Assembly: GCF_030406325.1 (NCBI RefSeq)
Contig: NZ_JAUEQY010000001.1
Location: forward strand, 1-64,000
DNA from: Actinomadura sp. DC4
Lineage (GTDB): Bacteria; Actinomycetota; Actinomycetes; Streptosporangiales; Streptosporangiaceae
Reading direction: 5' to 3'
Length of the DNA stretch: 64,000 nt
A program made the translations under genes and the position numbers. The stretch's first letter is position 1. Each line of letters opens with the position of its first letter. The notes beneath the pieces were generated by a model. That model did not search any database. It saw nothing but the letters and a program-made list of their open reading frames with translations, and was not told the DNA's origin. Of this stretch, positions 1-9,987 are shown in pieces.

Positions 1-1876
1 CCGTCCGCGCACTCCCGGGGCGCGTCCGGGGGCGGGCCGCGGGGCCGCGACCAAGCCCCCGCCGCCCCGGCGCCAGCCGCCGCGGCCGAAGACCACTCCG
101 GCGCGGCGTCCTCCGGCGCGCCCGCGCGGGGTGATGATCCGCCGTGACCCGGTCAAGCGGCTCAACGTCGGGCTGCTCCTGGTCGCCTTCGTGCTGTCGC
201 TGTTCGCCGGGCGCCTGGTCCAGCTGCAGGGCATCGAGTCCAAGGGGTACGCCGACCTGGCCGTGCGCCAGCGGCTCAACCGCATCGACCTTCCGGCGAT
301 CCGCGGGCCGATCACGTTCGCGCAGGGGCAGCCGCTCGCGATGACCGCCGACGCACGGGTGATCTACGCCGACCCGGTGATGGTCGAGCCGGCCCAGCGT
401 GCCCGCATCGCCTCCTCTCTGGCGACGATGCTGGGTCTCAACCAGGCCGACCTGCTCAAGAAGCTGGTCCCGTCCTCGAAGACGAACCGCTACGTCGAGC
501 TCGCCCACCACATCGAGCCGGACCGGGCCCGCATGATCATGGCGATGGACTTCAAGGGCATCGGCACGCTGCAGGAGTACCGCCGCGTCTATCCGGACGG
601 CAACCTCGCGGCCAACGTCGCCGGGTTCGTCAACCTCGACGACGAGGGCGGCGGCGGCCTGGAGTCGAGCCTGAACACCATGCTCAAGGGCAAGAGCGGC
701 TGGCAGAAGGTCGAGCTCAGCGAGACCGGCCAGCGCATCCCGATGGGCGAGGACGAGCAGAGCAAGCCCACGCCGGGCAAGGGGGTGCGGCTGACCCTCG
801 ACCGCGACATCCAGTGGAAGGCGCAGGACGCGATCGCCAAGCAGGTCAAGGCCACCGGCGCGCAGAGCGGCAGCGTCGTGGTCATGGACCCGCGCAACGG
901 GCAGGTCCTCGCCATGGCCACCGCGCCGACCTTCGACCCGGCGACCTACTACAAGGCGAGCGACGCGAACCGCGGCAACCGGGTGGTGCAGGAGGGCTTC
1001 GAGCCCGGGAGCACCAGCAAGGTCGTCACCGCGGCGGCGGCGATGGAGGCCGGCGGCGTCACGCCGAGCACGCCCTTCACCGTGCCCGACCACATCACGT
1101 TCTTCGACCGGACGTTCAACGACTCCGAGCGCCACGCGCCCGAGCACCTCACGTTCGGCGGCGTGCTCGCCAAGTCGAGCAACGTCGGGACGATCATGGC
1201 CAGCGAGAAGGTCACGCCGACTGAGCTGTACCAGTACATGCGCGCCTTCGGCTACGGCGAGACGACCGGTATCGGCCTGCCCGGCGAGAGCCCGGGGCTC
1301 CTCAAGCCGGTCAACCAGTGGTGGGGCACCGACCGCTACTCCATCGCGTTCGGCCAGACGGTGTCGGTCAACGCCCTGCAGACCGCGAGCGTGTACGCCA
1401 CGATCGCCAACGGCGGCGTCCGCGTGACGCCGAACGTCATCGCGGGCACCCTCGACGACAAGGGCGTCCTGACCCCCGCGGCCCGCCCGGCCTCCCGCCG
1501 TGTGATCAAGCAGACCACGGCGAGCGAGCTGACCCGTATGCTCGAGGGCGTCACCACCAAGGACGGCACGGCCCCGCTGGCCCAGATTCCGGGCTACCGG
1601 GTGGCGGGCAAGACCGGCACCGCGCAGAAGGTCAACCCTCGCTGCAAGTGCTACACCGGCGGCGGTTACACCTCGACGTTCGTGGGCTTCGCGCCCGCCG
1701 ACTCTCCCCAGCTCGTCGTCGAGGTCGTGCTGCAGAAACCACAGAAGGGCTACTACGGAGGCCAGGTCGCCGCGCCGGTCTTCAAGAACGTCATGAGCTT
1801 CGCGCTGCAGAGCCGCCGGATCCCGCCGACCGGCAGCAAGTCTCCGAAGATCCGAATCTACGCAGACCACCGGTGA
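1..1876 (+). CDS. ftsI: FtsI/PbpB division transpeptidase (5' end outside window)
   Basis: Class B penicillin-binding protein that cross-links septal peptidoglycan with FtsW. From the ATG at 131 there is a short cytoplasmic basic part, one membrane anchor (about residues 13-27 of that start), a dimerisation domain and a transpeptidase domain. The three active-site motifs are present: STSK (serine nucleophile), SSN, and KTGT near the C-terminus. The frame stays open upstream of 131 to the window edge and encodes only Pro, Arg, Ala, Gly and Thr-type residues, like the basic proline-rich N-terminal tails of actinobacterial FtsI, so the true start probably lies before base 1. The stop overlaps or nearly abuts murE. 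First gene seen of the dcw operon. Confidence 0.95.
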   Translation, partial: RPRTPGARPGAGRGAATKPPPPRRQPPRPKTTPARRPPARPRGVMIRRDPVKRLNVGLLLVAFVLSLFAGRLVQLQGIESKGYADLAVRQRLNRIDLPAIRGPITFAQGQPLAMTADARVIYADPVMVEPAQRARIASSLATMLGLNQADLLKKLVPSSKTNRYVELAHHIEPDRARMIMAMDFKGIGTLQEYRRVYPDGNLAANVAGFVNLDDEGGGGLESSLNTMLKGKSGWQKVELSETGQRIPMGEDEQSKPTPGKGVRLTLDRDIQWKAQDAIAKQVKATGAQSGSVVVMDPRNGQVLAMATAPTFDPATYYKASDANRGNRVVQEGFEPGSTSKVVTAAAAMEAGGVTPSTPFTVPDHITFFDRTFNDSERHAPEHLTFGGVLAKSSNVGTIMASEKVTPTELYQYMRAFGYGETTGIGLPGESPGLLKPVNQWWGTDRYSIAFGQTVSVNALQTASVYATIANGGVRVTPNVIAGTLDDKGVLTPAARPASRRVIKQTTASELTRMLEGVTTKDGTAPLAQIPGYRVAGKTGTAQKVNPRCKCYTGGGYTSTFVGFAPADSPQLVVEVVLQKPQKGYYGGQVAAPVFKNVMSFALQSRRIPPTGSKSPKIRIYADHR

Positions 1877-1896
1877 CCGGCGGTACTCTCTCCGCC

Positions 1897-3495
1897 GTGT
1901 CCAACAGACCCGACCCCATGCGTCCCAAGTCCGTGCCCGCCCGTTCGCTGTCCGGGCTCGTGTCCCTTCTCGGCTTGAGCGAGCAGGGACAGCCGATGCG
2001 CGGCATGGTCACCGGGGTGACGCACGACTCGCGGAAGGTCCGGAAAGGCGACCTGTACGCCGCGCTCCCGGGCAGCCGCTTCCACGGCGCCGTCTTCGCC
2101 GAGCAGGCCGCCGCCGCCGGGGCCGCCGGGATCCTCACCGACCACGAGGGCCGGATCCGCGCCGAGCGCGCCGGGGTCCCGGTGCTCGTCGTCGACGACC
2201 CGCGCGCGGTGCTCGGCGAGGTGGCCTCCTGGGTGTACGGCCGGCCGGCCCGCGACGTGGCCCTGCTCGGCGTCACCGGCACCAGCGGCAAGTCCACGAC
2301 GACGTTCCTGCTGGAGGCGGGCCTCCGGGCGGCGGGCCACGAGACCGGCCTCGTCGGCGGCATCGAGATCAGGGTGGCCGGCGAGACGCTGCCGAGCGCG
2401 CTGACCACGCCTGAGGCCACCGACCTGCACGCGCTGTTCGCGCTGATGCGCGAGCGCGGAGTGACCGCGGCGGCCATGGAGGTCTCCAGTCACGCGCTCG
2501 ATCTCGGCCGGATCGGCGGGGCCTTCTACGAGGTCGCGCTGTTCACCAACCTGTCCCAGGAACACCTCGACTACCACGGCACCATGGAGGACTACTTCGC
2601 CGTCAAGGCGACGCTGTTCACCCCCGAGCGCAGCCGGCTCGGCGTGGTCAACGTCGACGACTCCTGGGGCCGGCGGCTCACCCACGTCGCGAAGGTCCCG
2701 GTGACCACGTTCTCCGCCGACGGCGACCCCGGCGCGGACTGGCGGGCGGCCGACGTACGCCTGGCCTCCTCCGGGAGCACCTTCCGCGTCGTCGGGCCCG
2801 GCGGCGTCGAGGCCGCGGCGAGCGTGCCGCTGCCCGGCCCGTTCAACGTCGCCAACGCCCTCGGCGCGATCGTCGCACTGGTCGAGGCGGGCATCGCCCT
2901 GCAGACGGCCGTGGAGGGGATCGCGCGCCTGCCGGGAGTGCCGGGCCGCCTCGAGAACATCGACGAGGGCCAGCACTTCGCCGCCCTGGTCGACTATGCG
3001 CACAAACCGGGCGCGGTGGAGGCGGTCCTGGCCACGCTCCGCCCGCTGACCGAGGACCGGCTCACCATCGTGCTGGGCTGCGGCGGCGACCGTGACAAGG
3101 GCAAACGCCCGGTCATGGGAGAGATCGCGGCACGCCGCGCCGACGTCGCGGTGTTCACCAACGACAACCCGCGCTCTGAGGACCCGTGGGCCGTTCTCAC
3201 CGCTATGGTCGGGGGAGTACTCACCGTGCCGGAGGACGAACGCGCCCACGTCATCGTGGAGCCCGACCGGGAGGCGGCGATCGCGCTCGCGATCGGCCGT
3301 GCCCGCCGGGGCGACGTCGTCCTCGTCGCGGGCAAGGGACACGAACAGGGGCAGTACATCGCCGGTGAGGTCCTCCCGTTCGACGATCGCGAGGTCGTAC
3401 GGCGCGCGCTGCGCGAGTGCCGGAGCGGGACGGCCGGCGACGTGAAGAACACGGACACAGCGGCTGGCAACGCAGCCGACGAGGAGCAGTCTTGA
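1897..3495 (+). CDS. murE: UDP-MurNAc-tripeptide synthetase (meso-DAP adding)
   Basis: Adds the third residue to UDP-MurNAc-L-Ala-D-Glu in the cytoplasm. Mur ligase N-terminal, central ATP-binding domain with GTSGKST, and C-terminal domain. The C-terminal DNPR motif (in NDNPRSED) is the signature of MurE enzymes that add meso-diaminopimelate rather than lysine. The start is uncertain: GTG at 1897 is used here; GTG at 1873 would give a 4-base overlap with the ftsI stop, and ATG at 1918 is also possible. None has a strong ribosome binding site, so translational coupling to ftsI is likely. The end overlaps the murF start. Confidence 0.93.
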   Translation: MSNRPDPMRPKSVPARSLSGLVSLLGLSEQGQPMRGMVTGVTHDSRKVRKGDLYAALPGSRFHGAVFAEQAAAAGAAGILTDHEGRIRAERAGVPVLVVDDPRAVLGEVASWVYGRPARDVALLGVTGTSGKSTTTFLLEAGLRAAGHETGLVGGIEIRVAGETLPSALTTPEATDLHALFALMRERGVTAAAMEVSSHALDLGRIGGAFYEVALFTNLSQEHLDYHGTMEDYFAVKATLFTPERSRLGVVNVDDSWGRRLTHVAKVPVTTFSADGDPGADWRAADVRLASSGSTFRVVGPGGVEAAASVPLPGPFNVANALGAIVALVEAGIALQTAVEGIARLPGVPGRLENIDEGQHFAALVDYAHKPGAVEAVLATLRPLTEDRLTIVLGCGGDRDKGKRPVMGEIAARRADVAVFTNDNPRSEDPWAVLTAMVGGVLTVPEDERAHVIVEPDREAAIALAIGRARRGDVVLVAGKGHEQGQYIAGEVLPFDDREVVRRALRECRSGTAGDVKNTDTAAGNAADEEQS

Positions 3496-4883
3496 TCCCA
3501 CTAGTCCTCGCGAGGATCGCGGAGATCACCCGCGGCAGGCTGGACGGGGCGGCCCCCGAGACCGTGGTCGATGGCCCCGTCGTCATCGACTCGCGGCAGG
3601 CCGCGCCCGGCACGCTGTTCGCCGCACTGCGGGGCGAGCGCTCCGACGGCCACGACTTCGCCGCCCAGGCGGTCGCGGCGGGCGCCGCGGCGGTGCTGGC
3701 CGAGCGTGAGGTCGGCGCACCGGCGGTCGTCGTGGACGACGTCCTGGCCGCGATGGGCGCGCTGGCACGCGCGGTCGTGGACGGCCTCCCCGACGTCACC
3801 GTGGTCGGCCTCACCGGGTCGGCGGGCAAGACCTCCACCAAGGACCTGCTCGCCCACGTGCTGTCCCGGCTGGGCCCGACGATCGCGCCGCCCGGGTCGT
3901 TCAACAACGAGATCGGCCACCCGCTCACCGTGCTGCGGGCCGACGAGAAGACGCGCTACCTCGTCCTGGAGATGGGCGCGCGCGGCCTGGGGCACATCAC
4001 GCACCTGGCCCGCGTCGCGCCGCCCGACGTCGGCATCGTCCTCAACGTCGGCAGCGCGCACATCGGCGAGTTCGGCGGCCGCGACGTCATCGCCAAGGCC
4101 AAGGGCGAGCTCGTCGAGGCGCTGTCCGCGGAGGGCACCGCGATCCTCAACGCCGACGACCCCCTCGTGGCCGCGATGGCCGCCCGTACAGCCGCGGAGG
4201 TCGTGACGTTCGGCCGGGCGCCGGACGCGACCGTACACGCCGCCGACGAGTCGCTGGACGCCGCCGGGCGGTCCCGGTTCACTCTGGTCACGCCCGAGGG
4301 CACGGCCCCGGTGCGGCTGCGGCTGTACGGCGCGCACGCGGTCGCCAACGCGCTCGCCACCGCCGCCGCGGCCCGCCGGCTGGGCATGCCGGTCGCCGAC
4401 GTCGCGGCGGCGCTGTCAGAGGCCGAACCGGCCAGCCGCTGGCGGATGGAGGTCACCGAACGCCCCGATGGCGTCACGGTGGTCAACGACGCCTACAACG
4501 CCAACCCCGAGTCCGTACGTGCCGCCCTCGACACCGTCGTCCACATGGCGCGGGAAGGCCGGGCGTACGCCGTTCTGGGGGAAATGGCGGAGCTGGGCGC
4601 GTCGACGGTCGGCGAGCACGAGAAGATCGGTGCCTACGCCGCGCGTGGCGGTGTCGCCGGCCTCATCGCGGTCGGTGAGATCGCCGCGGCCGTGCTGAAG
4701 GGGGCCGAGCAGGTGGGGACATGGACAGGAGAACGAGTGCAGGTCGAGGATGTCGGCGCGGCGGTCGCCGCGCTGGGCGAGCGGCTGCGGCCGGGTGACG
4801 TCGTGCTGATCAAGGGGTCGCGCGTCGCCGGGCTCGAACGGGTCGCCCAGGCCGTACTTTCCGAGAGGAGCACCGACGCGTGA
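3492..4883 (+). CDS. murF: UDP-MurNAc-tripeptide--D-Ala-D-Ala ligase
   Basis: Adds D-Ala-D-Ala to complete the UDP-MurNAc-pentapeptide. Three Mur ligase domains; P-loop GSAGKTST in the central domain. The start chosen is TTG at 3492, because it overlaps the murE TGA (TTGA) and has GAGGAG five bases upstream (3481-3486); the encoded start [15 protein letters not shown] is typical for MurF. A longer reading from upstream would run through the murE tail in another frame and is not supported. Length about 463 residues is usual for the family. Ends in a GTGA overlap with mraY. Confidence 0.93.
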   Translation: MIPLVLARIAEITRGRLDGAAPETVVDGPVVIDSRQAAPGTLFAALRGERSDGHDFAAQAVAAGAAAVLAEREVGAPAVVVDDVLAAMGALARAVVDGLPDVTVVGLTGSAGKTSTKDLLAHVLSRLGPTIAPPGSFNNEIGHPLTVLRADEKTRYLVLEMGARGLGHITHLARVAPPDVGIVLNVGSAHIGEFGGRDVIAKAKGELVEALSAEGTAILNADDPLVAAMAARTAAEVVTFGRAPDATVHAADESLDAAGRSRFTLVTPEGTAPVRLRLYGAHAVANALATAAAARRLGMPVADVAAALSEAEPASRWRMEVTERPDGVTVVNDAYNANPESVRAALDTVVHMAREGRAYAVLGEMAELGASTVGEHEKIGAYAARGGVAGLIAVGEIAAAVLKGAEQVGTWTGERVQVEDVGAAVAALGERLRPGDVVLIKGSRVAGLERVAQAVLSERSTDA

Positions 4884-5941
4884 GGACCATCCTGGTCGCC
4901 TCGGCCCTCTCCCTGATCATCGCGCTGCTCGGCACGCCGGTATGGATCCGTCTCGTCCGCCGCCTCGGGTACGGGCAGATGATCCGTGAGGAGGGCCCGC
5001 AGGCCCACCTCGGCAAGCGGGGCACGCCCACGATGGGCGGCACCGTGTTCATCGTGGCCGCGCTCGTGGGCTACGCCATCGCGCACCTGGCCACGACCAC
5101 GCGGCCGACCGTCTCCGGCGTGCTCGTGCTGCTGCTGATGACCGGCCTCGGCGTCGTCGGGTTCGTCGACGACTACATCAAGGTCTTCAAGCAGCGCAGC
5201 CTCGGCCTCCGCAGCGGCGCGAAGATGATCGGCATCATCATCATCGGCGTGGTGTTCGCGCTGCTGTCGCTGCGGTTCCCCAACGGCTACGACATCACGC
5301 CGGCCACGACGCACCTGTCCTTCCTGCGCGACTTCGGGCCCTCCATCGGCCCGTACCTGTTCGTCGCCTGGGCGCTCATCATGATCGCCGGGACGTCCAA
5401 CGCGGTGAACCTCACCGACGGCCTCGACGGCCTGGCCGCCGGCGCGGTCGGCTCGGTCCTGGGCGCGTACGTGCTGATCGGCAACTGGCAGCTGCGCAAC
5501 AGCTGCACCGAGGTCGCCCTCGCGCCCAACTGCTACACCGTCCGCGACCCGCTCGACCTCGCCGTCGTCGCCGCGGCCGTGCTCGGCGCCCTCGTCGGCT
5601 TCCTGTGGTGGAACGCCCCGCCCGCGCGGATCTTCATGGGCGACACCGGCTCGCTGGGTCTCGGCGGCGTCATCGTCGGCCTCGCCGTGATGACCCGCAC
5701 CCAGATGCTGTTCGTCGTCCTCGGCGGGCTGCCCGTGATCATCACGCTGTCGGTGATCATCCAGGTCGGTTCGTTCAAACTCACCGGTAAACGGGTGTTC
5801 AAGATGGCGCCGCTCCAGCACCACTTCGAGCTGTCCGGGTGGGCGGAGACGACGATCGTGGTGCGGTTCTGGCTGATCTCCGCGCTCTGCGTGGCGGCCG
5901 GCCTGGCCCTCTTCTACATCGAATGGATGCCGGGCCATTGA
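4880..5941 (+). CDS. mraY: Phospho-MurNAc-pentapeptide translocase
   Basis: Polytopic membrane enzyme that transfers phospho-MurNAc-pentapeptide to undecaprenyl phosphate, making lipid I. Conserved cytoplasmic motifs are visible: FVDDYIKVF with the magnesium aspartates, [22 protein letters not shown] and PLQHHFE. About ten hydrophobic segments over 353 residues. GTG start at 4880 overlaps the murF stop and is preceded by GAGAGGAG at 4863-4870 with nine bases spacing. Ends overlapping the murD TTG start. Confidence 0.96.
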   Translation: MRTILVASALSLIIALLGTPVWIRLVRRLGYGQMIREEGPQAHLGKRGTPTMGGTVFIVAALVGYAIAHLATTTRPTVSGVLVLLLMTGLGVVGFVDDYIKVFKQRSLGLRSGAKMIGIIIIGVVFALLSLRFPNGYDITPATTHLSFLRDFGPSIGPYLFVAWALIMIAGTSNAVNLTDGLDGLAAGAVGSVLGAYVLIGNWQLRNSCTEVALAPNCYTVRDPLDLAVVAAAVLGALVGFLWWNAPPARIFMGDTGSLGLGGVIVGLAVMTRTQMLFVVLGGLPVIITLSVIIQVGSFKLTGKRVFKMAPLQHHFELSGWAETTIVVRFWLISALCVAAGLALFYIEWMPGH

Positions 5942-7359
5942 CGGAGGCGCACCCCTCCCCGGAACAGCCAGGATGGAACGGCCGCAGCGTGTGCGTGGCG
6001 GGCGCGGGCATCTCGGGCCAGGCGGCCGCGAGGGTGCTCGCGGCCCGCGGCGCCGTCGTCACGCTCGTCGACGCGCGTGACGACGAGGCGCTGCGCGCCA
6101 AGATCGCGCTGCCTGGTGTCACGGTGCGCCTCGGCGACGGCGACACGCTCCCGGCCGGGACGGACCTGGTCGTCACCTCGCCCGGCTGGCGCCCTGACGC
6201 CCCGCTGCTCGCGGCGGCGGCCGAGGCCGGCGTAGAGATCGTCGGCGAGGTCGAGCTGGCCTGGCGCCTGCGCGGCCCGCACGCGGCCCCGTGGCTGGCG
6301 ATCACCGGCACCGACGGCAAGACCACGGTCGTGCGCATGCTGGCCTGCATGCTCGCCGCGGCGGGTCACCGCACGATCGCGGTCGGCAACGTCGGCACGC
6401 CCATCGTCGAGGCCGTGGCGGGAGACGGCACCGGTTCCGGCGAGGGCTACGACGTGCTGGCCGTCGAGCTGTCCAGCTTCCAGCTGCACTGGTCCTCGTC
6501 CGTACGGCCCTACGCCGCCACCATCCTCAACGTCGCGCCCGACCACATCGACTGGCACGGCTCCCTGGAGGCGTACGCCGCCGACAAGGCCAAGATCTTC
6601 GCGCCGGGCACCCTCGCCGTCGTCAACGTCGACGACGAGTGGTCCGTCCGCCTCGGCGAGCGCGCCGAGCGTTCGGTCGGCTTCACCCTCGGCTCGCCGC
6701 GCGCCGGGCAGCTCGGCCTGGTGGAGGACCTCCTCGTCGACCGCGCGTTCACCGCCGACCCCGTACGCGAGGCGGCCGAGCTGGCCGAGCTCACCGACGT
6801 CCGGCCCTACGCCCCGCACAACGTGGCCAACGCCCTCGCCGCGGCGGCGCTGGCCCGCGCCTTCGGCGTCTCCACCGACGCCGTACGCGACGGCCTGCGC
6901 GCGTTCACACCCGACCCGCACCGCATCGAGCTGATCGCCACCCACCGCGACGTCGCCTACGTCAACGACTCCAAGGCCACCAACCCGCACGCCGCCGCCG
7001 CGTCGCTGGCCGCGTACCGCTCGATCGTCTGGATCGCCGGCGGTCTTCTCAAGGGCGCCGACGTCGAGGAGCTCGTACGCTCCTGCGCCGACCGGCTGCG
7101 CGGCGTGGTCCTCATGGGCCGCGATCGCGTGCAGCTTGCAACGGCACTTGCGCGACACGCGCCGAATGTCCCAGTGGTCGATGTCGCCGACACCGACACT
7201 GGGGCGATGGACCGCATCGTCGGTGCCGCGGCCGCCATGGCACGGCCCGGCGACACGGTGCTGCTGGCGCCGGTGGGAGCCTCTTTCGACATGTTCGCCG
7301 GCTACCCGGCGCGCGGCGAGGCCTTCGCCGCCGCGGTGAGGCGCCTCACCGGGTCCTGA
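5938..7359 (+). CDS. murD: UDP-MurNAc-L-alanine--D-glutamate ligase
   Basis: Adds D-glutamate to UDP-MurNAc-L-Ala. N-terminal Rossmann-like domain ([12 protein letters not shown]), central ATP-binding domain with GTDGKTT, and a C-terminal domain with [13 protein letters not shown] at 5938 gives a TTGA overlap with mraY; an in-frame ATG at 5923 inside mraY is the main alternative. No clear ribosome binding site precedes either, consistent with reinitiation after mraY. About 473 residues, usual for actinobacterial MurD. Confidence 0.92.
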   Translation: MTEAHPSPEQPGWNGRSVCVAGAGISGQAAARVLAARGAVVTLVDARDDEALRAKIALPGVTVRLGDGDTLPAGTDLVVTSPGWRPDAPLLAAAAEAGVEIVGEVELAWRLRGPHAAPWLAITGTDGKTTVVRMLACMLAAAGHRTIAVGNVGTPIVEAVAGDGTGSGEGYDVLAVELSSFQLHWSSSVRPYAATILNVAPDHIDWHGSLEAYAADKAKIFAPGTLAVVNVDDEWSVRLGERAERSVGFTLGSPRAGQLGLVEDLLVDRAFTADPVREAAELAELTDVRPYAPHNVANALAAAALARAFGVSTDAVRDGLRAFTPDPHRIELIATHRDVAYVNDSKATNPHAAAASLAAYRSIVWIAGGLLKGADVEELVRSCADRLRGVVLMGRDRVQLATALARHAPNVPVVDVADTDTGAMDRIVGAAAAMARPGDTVLLAPVGASFDMFAGYPARGEAFAAAVRRLTGS

Positions 7360-7397
7360 GGGCACGTTGGGGCAGGAGTCGCGACGAAGGTGGGCCG

Positions 7398-8678
7398 ATG
7401 GTTTCGCGGGTGAGTGAGCGGGTCACGAGCGCAGGGCACGGCGACGAGGAGGAGCGGTCCGGCCCGCGCGGCTGGCTGTCCGGGCCGGGGAGCCTGCTGG
7501 ACCGGCCGCTGACCTCCTACTATCTGATTCTCGGCTGCTCGATGCTGCTGCTCGCGCTCGGCATGGTGATGGTCCTGTCGGCCTCCAGCATCCGGCAGTA
7601 CCAGGACACCGGCTCGGCCTTCACGCTCTTCGAGAAGCAGGCGCTGTGGGTGGCCATCGGCCTGCCCCTGATGTGGCTGGCGGCGCGCATGCCGACGCGG
7701 ATCTTCCGCGTGCTGGCCTACCCCCTGATGCTGCTGTCCGCGCTCGCCCTGGCGGTGGCGCTGGTCCCCGGCCTCGGCCAGAGCGTGAACGGCGCGCAGC
7801 GCTGGATCAGCTTCGGCGGCCCGTTCCAGCTCCAGCCCTCCGAGCCGGCCAAGCTCGCGCTCATCCTGTGGGGCGCCGACCTGCTGGCCCGCAAGGACAA
7901 GCTCCGCCAGCTCACCGAGTGGCGGCAGCTGCTGATCCCGCTGCTGCCCGGCGCCGGCGTGCTCGTCATGCTCGTCATGCTCGGCAGCGACCTCGGCACC
8001 ACGCTCGTGCTGCTCACGATCTTCCTGGCCCTGCTGTGGGTGGTGGGCGCGCCCGGGCGGCTCTTCGTCGGCATGGCCGGCGTGACCGGCGTGCTGGTCG
8101 CGATCCTGATCGTCGTCGAGCCGTACCGCCTCCAGCGCCTGACCGGCTTCCTCGACCAGTCCGGCAACCAGCTCACCCTCAACTACCAGGGCCTCCAGGG
8201 CCTGTACGCCATCGCCTCGGGCGGCTGGTTCGGCACCGGCCTGGGCGAGGGCCGGGCCAAGTGGAACTACCTGCCCCACCCTGAGACCGACTTCATCTTC
8301 GCCATCATCGGCGAGGAGCTCGGCCTGATCGGGACTCTCGTCGTCCTCGGTCTGTTCGGGCTGCTCGCCTACGCCGGGCTGCGGATCGCCCGGCGCGTCA
8401 AGGACCCGTTCATGCAGCTCGCGGCGGCCGGGGCGACCGCCTGGCTGGCCGTACAGGCCATCGTCAACATCGGCGCGGTGATCGGCGTCCTGCCCATTAC
8501 GGGTATCCCTCTGCCATTGGTGTCGTACGGTGGGTCAGCATTGATCCCCACGTTGATCGTTTTGGGCATGTTGCTGTCGTTCGCCAAGCGCGAGCCCGGC
8601 GCGCGGCAGGCCCTGGCGGCACGTGGTCCGGGTCCGGCCGTGCTGGCTCTAAGCTGGCTGGGCCTGGCTAAGCGCTGA
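7398..8678 (+). CDS. ftsW: SEDS septal peptidoglycan polymerase FtsW
   Basis: Ten-TM SEDS glycosyltransferase that polymerises lipid II at the septum together with FtsI. A cytoplasmic N-terminal tail of about 35 polar residues is followed by the membrane core; conserved elements include the QPSEPAK region, YLPHPETDFIFAIIGEE, and a C-terminal PLPLVSYGGSALIP segment. ATG at 7398 is preceded by GAAGGTGG. 426 residues, typical. Followed by a 204-base spacer with a duplicated element before murG rather than the usual tight coupling. Confidence 0.95.
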   Translation: MVSRVSERVTSAGHGDEEERSGPRGWLSGPGSLLDRPLTSYYLILGCSMLLLALGMVMVLSASSIRQYQDTGSAFTLFEKQALWVAIGLPLMWLAARMPTRIFRVLAYPLMLLSALALAVALVPGLGQSVNGAQRWISFGGPFQLQPSEPAKLALILWGADLLARKDKLRQLTEWRQLLIPLLPGAGVLVMLVMLGSDLGTTLVLLTIFLALLWVVGAPGRLFVGMAGVTGVLVAILIVVEPYRLQRLTGFLDQSGNQLTLNYQGLQGLYAIASGGWFGTGLGEGRAKWNYLPHPETDFIFAIIGEELGLIGTLVVLGLFGLLAYAGLRIARRVKDPFMQLAAAGATAWLAVQAIVNIGAVIGVLPITGIPLPLVSYGGSALIPTLIVLGMLLSFAKREPGARQALAARGPGPAVLALSWLGLAKR

Positions 8679-8688
8679 GGAAACGGAA

Positions 8689-8847
8689 ATGAGCGAACCC
8701 ACCGCGGCGAGCGAGGTGGACGGCCGAGACTGGCAGACCGTCCGCGGAGCGCGTGAGCAGGGTGAGCGACCCAATGGACATGGAGCGACCCCGCCGGAAC
8801 GAGCGGAGCGGACGACCGGGCCGAACCCCCGTCCGCGGAGCGAGTGA
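8689..8847 (+). CDS. Possible 52-codon ORF in the ftsW-murG spacer
   Basis: An ATG at 8689 follows GAGGAAACG at the ftsW stop and opens a 52-residue frame, very rich in Glu, Arg, Gly, Pro and Thr, with no membrane segment or recognisable motif. It overlaps the first copy and part of the second copy of a direct repeat, so its composition may simply follow the repeat. No function can be given and it may not be translated; translation through it could couple ftsW to murG. Confidence 0.2.
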   Translation: MSEPTAASEVDGRDWQTVRGAREQGERPNGHGATPPERAERTTGPNPRPRSE

Positions 8848-8867
8848 GGACGGTTGAGCGACCGATG
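8739..8867 (+). repeat. Imperfect 38-bp direct repeat between ftsW and murG
   Basis: Copy one is at 8739-8776 and copy two at 8830-8867, each beginning CGTCCGCGGAGCG and ending in GAGCGACC then ATG. They differ at a handful of positions plus one compensating single-base insertion and deletion. Purine-rich GAGCGGAGCG-like stretches lie between. The second copy ends 15 bases before the murG start. It may be a dispersed chromosomal repeat unit; function unknown. Confidence 0.75.
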
Positions 8868-8882
8868 AGCAGGAGCACGAGC

Positions 8883-9968
8883 ATGAGGGTTGTCCTGGCC
8901 GGCGGCGGCACCGCAGGACACATCGAACCCGCGCTGGCCCTCGCCGACGCGTTGCGGCGGGAGGACCCGGGAGTCCAGGTGACGTGCCTGGGAACCGAAC
9001 GCGGGCTGGAGAACAGACTCGTCCCCCAGCGCGGGTACGAACTCGCGCTGATCCCGCCGGTCCCGCTACCCCGGACGCTCACGCCGCGCCTGCTGACCGT
9101 GCCCGGCCGTCTCGCCGGCGCGATCAACGCGGCGGCGAGCGTCCTGGACCGGACCGAGGCCGACGTGATGGTCGGTTTCGGCGGATACGTCGCGACCCCC
9201 GGTTACCTCGCCGCGCGGCGCCGCAAGGTGCCGATCATCGTGCACGAGGCGAACCCGCGGCCCGGCCTGGCCAACCGCCTGGGCGCGCGGTTCACCGAGC
9301 ACGTCGCGGTGGCCACGGCCGACACCCCGCTGCCGCACGCCGAGGTGGTGGGCATCCCGCTGCGCCGGGAGATCTCCACCCTCGACCGGCTCGGCATGGG
9401 CGACAAGGCGCGCGCGCACTTCGGGCTGCGCTCGGACCTGCCGACGCTGCTGGTCTTCGGCGGCTCGCAGGGCGCGCGCTCCCTCAACCGCGCACTCAGC
9501 GACGCGGTGCCCTCGCTGCGCGCCGCCGGCATCCAGATCCTGCACATCGTCGGCCCCAAGAACGCCAGCGAGCCCGAGGTCACCGCCGACGACCCGGCCT
9601 ACGTCATGCTCCCGTACTGCGACCGGATGGACCTCGCGTACGCCGCGGCCGACTTCGCGATGTGCCGGGCGGGCGCGATCACCTGCGCCGAGCTGACCGC
9701 GGTGGGACTGCCCGCCGCGTACGTCCCGCTACCGATCGGCAACGGCGAGCAGCGGCTCAACGCCGAGCCGATCGTCGCCGGCCACGGCGGCCTGCTCGTG
9801 GAGGACGCCGAGCTGAGCGCCGACTGGATCCGCGGCAACGTGCTGCCGGTGCTGTCCGACGCCGAGCGGGTCGCCCAGATGTCGGAGGCCGCGGCGCGCA
9901 TGGGCCGCCGTGACGCCGACGTCGCCCTGGCCAAGATGGTCGCCCGGGTCGTGGCGGCGGGCGCGTGA
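8883..9968 (+). CDS. murG: Lipid II synthase (GlcNAc transferase) MurG
   Basis: Membrane-associated GT-B glycosyltransferase that adds GlcNAc from UDP-GlcNAc to lipid I to give lipid II. Glycine-rich N-terminal loop [10 protein letters not shown] and the second-domain [11 protein letters not shown] loop are present. The ATG at 8883 is chosen because AGGAG lies at 8871-8875 with seven bases spacing and [13 protein letters not shown] is a standard MurG start; upstream in-frame starts fall in the repeat. 361 residues. Confidence 0.95.
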   Translation: MRVVLAGGGTAGHIEPALALADALRREDPGVQVTCLGTERGLENRLVPQRGYELALIPPVPLPRTLTPRLLTVPGRLAGAINAAASVLDRTEADVMVGFGGYVATPGYLAARRRKVPIIVHEANPRPGLANRLGARFTEHVAVATADTPLPHAEVVGIPLRREISTLDRLGMGDKARAHFGLRSDLPTLLVFGGSQGARSLNRALSDAVPSLRAAGIQILHIVGPKNASEPEVTADDPAYVMLPYCDRMDLAYAAADFAMCRAGAITCAELTAVGLPAAYVPLPIGNGEQRLNAEPIVAGHGGLLVEDAELSADWIRGNVLPVLSDAERVAQMSEAAARMGRRDADVALAKMVARVVAAGA

Positions 9969-9987
9969 GCGTGCCGGGGGAGCGGTC

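Noticed and set aside
1858-3501. Minus-strand 547-codon frame over murE
   Set aside because: Low-complexity antisense shadow; murE on + is complete with family motifs.
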